DNA of 64,000 nucleotides from Blastomussa wellsi (lineage: Eukaryota > Cnidaria > Anthozoa > Scleractinia > Plerogyridae). The DNA lies in the NCBI GenBank assembly GCA_947652115.1, contig OX393570.1:14355968-14419967 (forward strand), read 5' to 3'. The notes under the pieces were generated by a model. The model ran no database searches, was not told the DNA's origin, and worked only from the letters and a program-made list of their open reading frames with translations. The first letter of the stretch is position 1. Every line of letters starts with the position of its first letter. A program made the translations under genes and the position numbers. Shown here piece by piece: positions 26,801 to 38,800 of this stretch.

Positions 26801-29800
26801 GTGGTTTCGAGGTTTGTTCGCGTGTCCTGAACTTTGCTGCAATTGGTCACTACACAATCAACATTCCAGAATTTTTTCTGGTGTTCACGGTTTTACGGGA
26901 AAGACTGTAATTCATAATTAGCATTCTGAAGTTTTTTTTAGAATAACTGCAGAAATTCTCAAGCACTCAATGCACTCAATATTCACGGTTGAAAAATGCA
27001 TCGAAACACGATGACAAATATGGTGCATACGCATGCTTGTTAAAAACGTACAACTTCAGTCGCTCAAACTGTTTACATTGCTGTTCTCAGAAATAAGGAA
27101 CAAATTGCGTCCAAAGGAACTCCTCAAAGGGGAAATCATGAAATTCGTTTTCAAGATGAATATGGATCCGGAGTGAATTAATCTCTGAAGGGAAAACACC
27201 AAAGTTTGACGTGAAACTCGTTGAATGGGATTGTTTATTTTTGCCATGTTCTTCTGAGGCTCCACGAGTGGGCTGAATTTTGGATTAATTCATCTGGTTT
27301 TTTTTTTTTCGAAAATTTCCGAATGGAATAAAGGTTAGCTGTCAAAATTCTGTTTCTACATTTTGGTTTTGAGTTACTTTACCTAGTTTGAAGTTTGTAG
27401 TTTATGATTCTGTAGGTTTGTTTTTGACCATCTTCACGGCAAATTAATTTTGTCAACTGCATTATCAAGCTCTTGTTCGGCATGAAGTTTTTGGCCTGTT
27501 GCGGGTTTCTAAACTATAGACATGTTATCCCCGAACAGCTGAGTCTTTCCTCCCCACATTTAAAGCTTGGCTACTAAGCACTCATGGTGAAGGAATTTCA
27601 ACTTTATGCCGTGTTTCGAACTGATAATCTTGAATAATCGGATCAAAAGAGCATTTTAAGTTAAAGATGTTGTAAATTCAAACGAAAAAGAAGGTACAAC
27701 AAATGAAATTTCGCTTTCTTTAGACTTGATAAAAGTGAAAGATGGCAACAACTTCTATGTTGTTGTTTCAAAACCCTGAAACTCTACTGGAACTGCAAGC
27801 TTTAATGTTTTTTCCAAAATCAGCACTTCCAAATTGGGGGTGCGGCTTATCTATGGATGCGGCTTATACACGGACGTTTACAGTATCTGCTTGCCACTGA
27901 GAAATCACAATATTCTGCTCAACGTCCTCCAATAGTTGTTAATTGTTAGCTATCGTCACACTCTTCTAATACCAAGTCCTCATTTTCTATAGGTTCCTTC
28001 TAAAAGATGGACAGTTGTGGCTTTGTGAACCCCAGGCTAAATTGGTATGGTATTGTGTTATTGTGCATTTTGATGTTGGTATGTGGGTGTATCAGTTATA
28101 AAATAATTAATTGTTAGGGTTGCTGTTTATATTTGAAAACTTTTTTACACTTCAGATCTGGCAGTGTCTTGCAGAAAAAGCTGTTTTACCATCAGATCGA
28201 GAATGCTGCTTCAAGTGGTTTTCAAAGGTGTAATATCCTAATGTTCATATTAAATTGTATAACATTTCAAACCATTTTCAGTTACTGTGTATGTACATGT
28301 TCAGGTATTCTTTTGACTAATTGTTTTGTTTTTGGTTTTTAGTTGATGGGAGATGAACCAGATCTCGACCCTGAAATCAGCAGAACATTTTTTGAAGGCA
28401 ATATCCTCAAGTTAGATCCTTCTCTACTAACAGAAAATGGCATAAGGTTTGTAATTCAAGCCAATTTTATGTTTTTACAGTAGTGAGGGATTTTGCAACC
28501 TCTAAAGTGAGACAAAGGGTCCTTCGTGGAACAGACATAGTTCCCATATTGTCTTAATTCCCATCATTTGATTGGCTGCAGTTGATGGTTCTTGGTTTAA
28601 GCAAAAACTGGGAATTTAAGTTTTTGTTAAGACAGTACCAGTGGCAAAACTGTTTTCATGGCAACAGCATTAAGGGTGTCATTTTATTTCTTTTGTGATG
28701 CACATTTGTGGTGCCAAGTTTCAAGAAGATTAGAGATATTGTTTATTCAGTATTTTACCATTTTTTTGTTCAAACTTTATGACATCATCACTGATCTAAT
28801 TTGCATAGTAGAAAAGTATTTCAAAAAGAAAAACGCCATTCTTCTGAATTTTGAAAAGCCTTTCAAATAAGAAAACATTTTTTCATGTCACATACATTTG
28901 ACTCTGACAAACTCTTATTTGTACAACCAGAAAACAGCCTAAACAATTTTTGCACTAAATGAAAAAAAATAATTGTGTTCATTTTAGCACTTCTGTTTAA
29001 TAAAAAAAATAGGGAGCTTAAGCAAACCACGACGGCAACGTCAACGAGAACGTCGCTAAACAAAAGATTTAATGAGCAGTACAATAGCTCTGCACGTGCG
29101 TTATAATTCTTTGTACATTTCTTTGCCGTCCTCTGCAAAACAACGACGTGAAATGACCAATTTCTGAGTACTTTGGAAAACGTGAACCTCTACTTCTAAA
29201 TTTTCATTTTTCTGTTTTAAAATAACCGCCGTCCTTATATTTTCTACATGAACTACGTTTGAAAGCGATAGATGCACCGAATACATCAAGGCAATTGCTA
29301 GATTCGTGCGTAAAATATAAATTCATTTTTAAGCAGGCATTGTCCTAGCCGTCGCCGTTCTCATTGCTTAAGCTCCCTAATAAGTGGGAGTCACCAACCA
29401 TGCATTTTCAAAAGGCACACCAGTTGTTCTGGCAGTCTGTTACATTTTTCCTTTTCCCCTCCATAGCGAGTTAAATATTTTCATATTGTGGGGGGTGGGG
29501 GTGGGTGATTTCTGGGCAGCAAGAATTTTTTTCTTTAACCCTAGTGGGCGGGATATTTTTTCCACTTCCCAATGCTCTGCAGGATATTTTCCCACCCCTC
29601 CCCCCTCAAATTTAAATGGTTTGCCCCTTATTAGTAGAAAACTTTTGTATCAATCATTGTTCCTCGAAGAATACCCACCCACCCCTCCCCCCTCAAAAGT
29701 TAAATGGTTGGCCCCTTATTAGTAGAAAACTTTTGTATCAATCATTGTTCCTGGAAACCCCCCCCCCCCCCCAAACCCCTCTAAAGTTAAATGGTTGGCC

Positions 29801-32800
29801 CCTTATTAGTATTTGTATCAATCATTGTTCCTGAAAAAAAAAAAACAGCCACCCAACCCCAGCCCATGTTTCTCAGTGAATTGTGAACTTTAGTGCAGAA
29901 ACATGGGTTTAGGGGTGGGGTGGGTGAGGATGTTCCCGCAAACGATGATTGATCCAACTTTTTCATAGTTGCTTACTGTATCTGATAGGTATGAGCATGC
30001 CAAGAGTGAAGAAAAAAAATGCAAAAGCCAAATTTCATTTTTTCTAGTTTGTCCAACTGTATAGCTGGATAAATTACTCTGCAATTTCTACATCAGTGTT
30101 AGTAGACAAGACAAAACTGAGTATGAGCCCAATATGCTCTCAGCCCTCTTGAGATACGTGCAAAGATAATTGGATGACAGAGAATCCAAAATTGACATTG
30201 TTGAGGGAAATGCTGAAGTCGTTCCAAGGGCTTTGTGAGCCATAAATGGATTTTTTTAAACAGAATTTTGCCTTTGATGTCTTGACCTACTCTTCTCAAA
30301 CTCATTAATAATTCATCACGTTAAGACAAAGGAAATCAGAACCGTAAAGGAGGTTTGAAAACGTGGTCTTAATTAGCATAGATTTTTACGATTTTATTTC
30401 TTTGTTTTCTCCGTAGTTTTAGTTTTGTTTGAGAAGATATATCAAACACTCGAGACAGTGTTTCATGACAATTTCAAACACCTCGAAGTTCGTCAAAAAT
30501 ACTCTGCTGCATGTTGTATTTTCCACTGTCCTCTCGGTGTTTGAAATTGTGATGAAACACTGTCTCGAGTGTTTGATATATTACTTAGAAAATTTGAGCA
30601 GCAGTTGTTTTTCAAAATATGTTTTCCCCACATTTGTGTTCGCTATTTTTTTTAAGCAATGCATTTCTTTATTATTTATTTTTTTAGATTTGTGTTTGTT
30701 ATGTGTGACAAGGATAGCAAAAAATAGTTTATTGGTACTGGTTTGCCAAGAAAGATTTGGCAGTTTACAACTTTTTTTAGGTTGCGCTGTAGGAATTCAT
30801 TTGGCAAAATTATACTGTTATGATGTGGTAACTTAACATTGTGAGATCTTTTTTGTAGCTGTCTTGTGTGTACCTGTCTGTAATTTGTATTAAATCGTAC
30901 TACAAGGCTTGAACATAATTTCAGAAGTTCTCAACACTTAGTGGTCAAGTCACAAAACATATGAAATAGTTCATAGTTTCCCATGAGGAGTGAAATGATG
31001 TAAAGCATTATGTATATATGTATTGTGGATGTAGATGAAAGTGAGAAATGATCATCGCAGTGAACCTCCAATTCAAGCTTCTGGAACCAAATTATTTTAT
31101 ATGCTTTACGTCATTTCACTCCTTACGGGAATTATTAACCCATTGACTCCTAAACCCGCCGTGACCGACATTGACCTTTGTTCAGCTTCTGATGTCATCA
31201 GCTTTTACCAAATGCTTAGAAATTTCCGTCAAAAACTAGGAGGAACATTTCCCTCACTTACTCACTTTTGGACCAAGTGCAGACCCTCCTACTCAGCCAA
31301 TACGTACATAATCATCCTGCTACTATGTAGCCACGTTAATACAAAACAATGTGTTTTAGCCAGCTGTAGGAAAAACTATCGCGTTCTGACTGGCCTTTAG
31401 ATATTTTTTCTATTATCTCCATAGAAACTTGCCAGTTTTAACAGTATGTCATAAATTATGTTTACAACAGGTGTTTCGAGCGGTTCTTCAGAGGTGTAAA
31501 TATCAAAGAGGGTAAACTAGTCGCCAAGCGAAGAGCATACCTAATGGAAGACTTAGATTTACTTGGAGTTGATTACTTGTGGCAGGTGAGCAATGATAAT
31601 TATAATAACCGATTGATTTTAGTTATTGGCCCTCTGACTACCTCCGTTGTGTAGTGATTGTTGTGACACAGACAGAAATGTAGGGGTGTAGTAGAACTCT
31701 CAATACCAACCATCAAGAAATATCAAAAAATGTGCCCTGTTAAGGTGTATGCTTCTTTGTTATTTTGTTAACACTTGGTTGAAAGAAAAATGTGCCACAA
31801 AGATTTCTCTACCATGGCTGATAACAGAAGGAAGCACTGCAACCACCTGTATCCCTGTCCATGTATTTACTACAATTTTGTCCACCCTTTAAGCATAATG
31901 AATTTAGTGCACAGTTTTACGTTCAAAACATCAATGGTTTTGTTTGGTTTTCATGTCACTTTGGATCAGTGAATCACACATTAAAAAACATGGTCAGAAG
32001 CAACTCCTGGGCAAAAATTTGTTCCAAACTTGTTAAATTTTCTTATGTCCATTGCAATAATATTTCCCGAGCAGACTTTCAACGAAGTGGGCAGCAAATT
32101 TCGAACACATTGATAGCTCGTGTATAAAACATGACCATATCACACCAAAAACATTGTAGGTTTTGCGACGTAACCGCAAGTATTCCACTGGTCAAAAGTG
32201 AGACATAACCAGACAAAACCGTTGATTTAAAAGTAAAACAACGAGTTAGATTCGCCACGCTTCAAGGATGGATGCAAATGGTGGTATCTACGAGACTCTC
32301 ACAACCACTGCAGCTACCTGTAACCAATCAGAAGCTTAGCACCTGCAACCAATACAACAGAAGCAAGAAGGACACTATTCTTAAAAATCTTTTTTGTCCA
32401 AAGGCATCTGGAATTATTTTCCAAAATCCCTGCATATATACTATAAAATAAATATCCCAGAAAAAACTGTGCGCCTTATAACCGAAAAACTATGGTATTA
32501 TATAATTAGAGATGGTACCAAGAGTTCTGTCAGTGATATAGAGGTATCTGTCAGGAGAGATTTGACTGTTTACTTTACTGTGACTGCAATATTTTTCCAG
32601 GTTGTACTTCAAGGCTCAGATGACATTGCTAGCAGAGCAATTGAACTACTCAAGGAGACATGCACCTCTTTAGGGCCAAAACTAAGGACAACTCAGGTAC
32701 ACAGGATTATTGATAGATAAGCTAATAACTGTAGCATCCTACAGTCCTTGTACATACGAGTTATTTGTTACCTGGGGTGAAATTGATAAAGAACTATTAT

Positions 32801-35800
32801 TATTACTAGGAGTAATGAGAGATTATGAGAGGTCGTTCAACTGCTTTAGTTCTTTTCAGAATAAGCATATCCTCAAAAGACAGATGAACAGGGTTCATAT
32901 GGGTCCTGGAAAACCTGGGAAGTCCTGGAATTTTATTATGGCATTTTCCAGGACTGGAAAGTCCTGGGAAAAGATTACAGGTCCTGGAAAGTCCTGGAAA
33001 TCTGTTAAAATCAAAAAGTGATTTTTTGTTAACTAACTTTATAAGAAAAGCGATGCTTACAGCTAGGAGAATTTATATTGGGATGATTTAATGTGAATTT
33101 TGGAGTCCTGGAAAAGGCCTGGAAAAGTCCTGGAAATTTGTCAGTGAAAAGGGTACAAACCCTGGTTAAACGAGCACTGGTCTAGACAGATGACAAATCT
33201 CAGTTTTATCTGTTTCCAGCGACGTTGAATGCTTCAAGCAGGTGACATTTTTACGAAAATATACTCCTCGCTAATGTTTCTTTCTTTGGGGTTCGTTATT
33301 TTTTGTACAATTGCTTTTTGTGATAACAATAACAATAATAGAGGCACATGATGCAAAGTGGGTGGGCCAGGCTCATTAAATACAACAGGATTCAAATATT
33401 CCCTTGCCTGGTGCGTGCTACCGGTGATTTCGGCTATAAATTTGGTTTAAAATTGCTCTAGAAAAACTAATAAGAATCTGATTGTGTTGAGAGGTCATAG
33501 GTTTACATTATCAAAGATCTTCTTGTGGAATGTATTTATATGTATCAGATTTATTATAATCATATGCTGCTTCAACTTGTTTACATTTAGATAAAGGCAA
33601 CAATTTATTCACACAGCATTCACACAGGCCATTGCTGAAGTCCTTTCTCTCTCAATTTCATTGTCAAAATTGTAATGGACACTTTCAACGTTTGTCTGCA
33701 GCTCACAGACATGATTTATTTACTAACTCCCATGCACAATAAATATTTTTACAGGTGGACATCCATGATAAGTTCATCCTGAATTGTACCAATCAGATTC
33801 GTCAGTCTGCGTACTTATTCTGCAATAAGAGTACAGAGAATATACCTATTGAGGATAAGTCTGCAATTTCACGGGAAATGCTCCAACAGAAAGCTAAGAA
33901 AACAGTGCGCTGTTTGACAGTGCTCAAAGAGTATGTAGGCGAGTGTGATGATGACCATACAGAGGAAAGGGCAATTCTGCCTCATGGAAGGTATGTTTTA
34001 ATTCAGATTCCACACAGACCTGTTGCAGTGCAAGTAACTGAATCTGTCTTTAATACCCTGTAGGTCATGTCGTGGTCGACATGTATCACTCATTGTCAGA
34101 TTTACATCCCATGGTCGCCAGGGAGATGACTTTGAAATTTGGTCACATACGAATGAGTCAATAGCATCTGTGAGAAGGCAGATTTTGAGCAGGTACATGT
34201 ATTTCTTCCACTGGGCCAGGGAGACAGCTGCAAAACCATCCCATGTCCTAATTTGCTCTAGCCCTGAAAGGCAATCCTTTATTTAGGGAAAGTTTGAGAA
34301 GGCAGGCTTCAAGTCTCCTAAGTATCTTAACTCTGTTTGAATGAGTTTGACCGCCACCAAACAAGTGAAAACCGAAAAGCGCGCGATAAAGTTATGATTT
34401 CCCACATGCACAGCTGTACAATAATTTCTTAACCGTTAACTGCCAGATAAATGCTAATGTACCCACAAACTGACACTCAAAATTGGCTTAAACTGCCAGA
34501 GCATAATAGACCCCCCATTGAAGCTATGTTTTAGGTACCATAATTAAATATTAGGCACAACTTGCAAATAATTGTTAATTTCAGCGATCAGGGCATTGCT
34601 TATATTTGATAACATCTTCCTATTCTTTTGACTTTTGTAAAATCAAGGCTGATTTATTTATTATTTTGCTGACGCTTTTCTGTTACAACAGATTAAAAGG
34701 CACATTACAGGCAGCCAGGCTTGATTTGTATGTCAATGGAGAAATCCTTTGTCCTTCTGACGACAAGAGGCTCATTTCACAAGTGCCACTGAGAGACAGG
34801 ACAGTAAGTGTTGGATGGATTATTAATTTGCAGTAGTGATTAACCCACTTGCACCTGAAGATTTTTGAAAACAGTGCTTTTTGGAAATTTTCTGGCGCAG
34901 TGGCCTAATGGTTAGTGCCCTGGAATCTGGATCAGACGGTCCAAGTTCGAGCTTCGGCTGGGGCACTGCGTTGTGTTCTTGGGCAAGACACTTAACTTTC
35001 TTAGTGCCTCTCTCCACCCAGGTTCACAAATGGGTACTGGCGAAATAATGCTGGGAGGTAACCCTGTGAACCATCCATTGAGTGAACTGTCCATCCAGGG
35101 AGGAGTAGAAATACTCTAGTAACTTCATGCTACGGAAACCGGGATAAGCTCCAGTGGTATGAGCCACTACACTTGACACAGACTTGTTTACTCTACCTAT
35201 GAGTTAAATCTACTCTCTACTACAGGGCTCAAAATCAACGCTCACAAACTCGCGAAATGCAAGTGTTTTTTTTTTGGGATTTGCAAGTGAAAAAAATACC
35301 CACCAGCGAACATGAATTTAATTTTAATTTTTAAATCTACTCCATACTACAGGGCTCAAAACCAAAAAGGTTAAAAAGTGACACATGTACATGTACTATA
35401 CTTTTTGCTTATTCTTTTTGCTTTTCTTTTCCCTTTCAAGCCAAATTTTAGATGTAACTTTATTGTACACATTCAAGCATTTCAGGTGAAACTTCTAATA
35501 TTCAGTTGTTTTCAAACAGCTGAAACTGAGGAGATTGCAGAAAAAGTAGCATCTTGAATTTGTCCAAGGAAATCTTACAAACTCTATGACTGATCTTTTT
35601 CTGGCATTTGTCGACAGGAATTTCTTCTTTCAACACTGTTTTCCCATAGATTTTTGCATGACAACAACATGGAACGTTGTGAGACATTCGTAGCTTAGTA
35701 ACCAGGCATTAGCTCGGACGTGTTTGTTTATTGCTTACAAGTGAAACAAGATGGAGGCGTTCAAGTTCGTGGCTATCACACGTACAAATAGATTTGGGAG

Positions 35801-38800
35801 CCATTTGTCGGAGATAAACTTGTAGCACAAAGAGAGTTCCGTAATCAGTTTTACAAATTTGCTATCAAAGTGCTGAAGAAACAGTGGGCCATCTACTGCG
35901 AACACTCAAGAATAGCGTGGTATTTTCATGCTCATAGAGGATCGTCGTCGACGCTGCAATAGCTTTGGAGGGAATGGAAATTCTGTGCTGTGTAACGTTT
36001 TCCTGTTTGAGAAAAGTGACTATAAACCGCTTGGAGGATTTGTTTACGAAGATGGTTTAATGCTTTTAGTGGCAGCAACAAATGTAAGCGCCGTAATATT
36101 AAAAGCTGTACACTTACATCAAACACAGCTCTTCTAGGAGTCAAGCAATGACCAGCACTCTCTTGCAGTTTTGTGTAATCTTTATTTACATACTTTTCCA
36201 TAAAAGTGTCAATTCATTGAACTTCACGGCACCTTTTTCAAATGTTCCCGCAGATAAGCCGCACCCCCGATTTTGAGCAACGATTTTTGGAAAAAAGGTG
36301 CGGCTTATCTGCTGGTGTTTACGGTACTTTGTACCTTAGAAGACAATTGAAATAAAGACCAAGGAATAAGAGCTAAAAGAGTTTCAAAAAGTGGTATAAA
36401 ATCTGCACTTCCGGTGTAACAAACAAGGTAAATCATGCAGGAACGTTTTCTTGAAGGCAGCGCCAAACTCGTGCCAACGTGCCCAAATGTTTCCTTGTTC
36501 AGGCAACGCCAAAATCGTGCCAATCATGCCCAAATTTTGTTCTCAAATTGTGCCCATTGTTCCCTTGAGCGTTCCTATCATGCGTATGTGTAGCGATCGC
36601 ATTTGGAAAAGGCTGTGTGGAACGATTTAATTCGTGTGTACCCCAACTCCGGCCGACAAACTCATCACGTGTTTAAAAAAAGAACACTGACAGAAGGATT
36701 CAAAACGGATAGAAAATTTACACAGCATGTGTTGGACAATTTCTTCTGGTTCTTAAGGTAAGCCTTACTAAAAATTAACAAATCTAAACCTGTTTTGCGT
36801 TCCCGAATATAAACAAAATTCTTTGTATGGCGGTGGGCAGATTTCTGTTACGTGCTAGGCAACAAGTTTGCAACCAGATCAAATTTCATCGAAGCACAAA
36901 AACAATTTAAAATGCATTCGATTGAAATAGGACTTCTTCTCTAAAAATTAGTGTGTTAAAACAATATCTCACATTAGCAATTGTAAAATTCACATATAAT
37001 TCACTGAAAAATGAATGCTTCATTTTGTTTTCGCTTGCCGATTCTGAGACAACTTGTCGGCTGACGGCGACACTTATTTAAATATTTGGTTCCGTCAGAA
37101 ATAATTTTGTGGAGTCGATCGCTCAGAAAAAAGCTTTAATTCGTGTGTTAAAGGAAGAATACCAGAAACCAAGAAAGTGAATGAAATTTTACTAAATGCC
37201 AGTGATCTTCCTATCAACCATCACAATGCAACGATACACGCGAACATACAAGTATTTATAGTTCTTTTTGCCAATGAATCGCTCGTTGGTATGCAAAAAA
37301 AACCTCACATTTGAACTTTACCTTTTTAGTAATGATAGTGAATGCATATTGTTTTTACCTCCGAGACAGGAGTTAAGAGGAACAATCGACCCGAATGAAC
37401 GATAAAGCATAGTGAAATGTGGACAAATTGTTTTGAACATTCTGTGTGAAAATTCTGGGAATGAACAACCAAAGGAAAGATTTTAGGAACGTCAAGGAAC
37501 AATTTTAGGAACGATTTGCGAACGCTATGCACGATCGGAACGATACGCACGATAGATGCTTCCTTGAAAGTGACGTGGTTAGGAACGGGGCACGATGGGC
37601 ACGATTTAACTAAAAAGCGAAGAATTTTAGAGGTAAATCAAAGTGACATTGTATTCTTATTGATTTTTATTGAACTGAGAAAAACATTGGTAAAAACTGA
37701 ATGAAAAAAGTTGAAACAGTTTATGTGCAGTCATGTGCTATCTACTTTTCTCTTTTCTCGTAAAATGCTGATAATAAAGCTGCCAGAGAAACTCCGTTTT
37801 TTAGCAGGAAATGTGCTAATTTGCAATCGTGCTTCTTTAAACTACTGTGCCTTTAATTCTACGCGAGCTTCATGAAAGATTATTAGATTTTTGAGATGCA
37901 CATTCTTCAGAGATGAAATACGCTGATTTTCAAGTGTGAGCTTAATTGATATGAGAAAATCAAATGTTTTTGATGGCACGCAAAATGTTACGCTCGTGAT
38001 CACCAACACTGTGCTCAAGGCCACATAGGCCTTGGCACTCTCTCTCCACACTTCCCTTTCAGTGGCCATAGTCCTCACGTCATTCCATGCTTGCGCCCTC
38101 CACCCTCTCTCTCTCTTTCTCAATGGCTCGTCTTCAGGTGGTCTATGGCCTACGACATCTTCTTCTCTCCTCAGGGGCCCATGTCATAGCTGTCAGGCAG
38201 TCATTGGTCTGTTTCCTAGGTTATGGCTAATGTACTTTCATCCCCTTCTGTGCACCTCATCACTCATGTTATTAATCCAGCCATCGCTTGTACGACCTCA
38301 TGCTATTGTGCTCTTGCCAACTTATCTTCATTATACTCTGCAGACATTTGGTTTGGAAGACGTCAAGTTGCTTTTTCGTCTCCTTTCGTTATCGTCCAAG
38401 TCTCAGAGCCATACATCAAGTCAGTCTTTACTAAGGTCTTCAGAAATCTCAGTTTTGTGCGGTGCATGAGTTCCAGATGTTCTTCAGCCAAAGGAACATG
38501 GCTTGTGCTTTGGCTAATATGTTGTCAAGGTCCATAGTGCCACCACCAACATTAAAGATGAAAGCACCCAGGTAACCTGTCGACATCCTCTACTGACACT
38601 TCTTTAATCATAATAGTGCCATCTTGGTTTCTGGCATTTATCATGAGGATCTTGCACTTTCCAGTGGTTGCCTCCATACCTGATGGCTGTATGTTACCAT
38701 TCTCTACTAGCCTGTTGGTCTTCTGTTGAAGCTGCTTCTTTGTTAATGAGATCAATCAACTGTCATCGGCATAATCAAGGTTGTCTAGTTTTATGTTGAA

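Larger units (their letters stand above)
26257..27992. other. Intron 9
   Basis: 1.7 kb. It contains a compact MITE (26680-26910) and, at 27832-27886, one end of the GCGGCTTAT family. 26911-27831 shows nothing I can name. Confidence 0.75.
28447..31470. other. Intron 12
   Basis: 3.0 kb. It holds a TA-type MITE (29010-29379), a C-rich tandem repeat (29589-29832), a perfect-arm foldback (30436-30581) and a partial TTAACCC-type element (31135-31268). 28447-29009, 29833-30435 and 30582-31134 show nothing I can name. Confidence 0.8.

Noticed and set aside
29384..29834. Proline-rich frames in the C-rich region
   Set aside because: They are translations of the 87-bp tandem repeat with C-runs.
31035..31400. 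121-codon frame
   Set aside because: Most of it is the one-ended TTAACCC-type repeat; no host-gene signal.
33991..34063. 73-bp intron 15 as possible exon sequence
   Set aside because: It has clear GT/AG borders, contains an in-frame TAG, and human USP9X has no insertion here.
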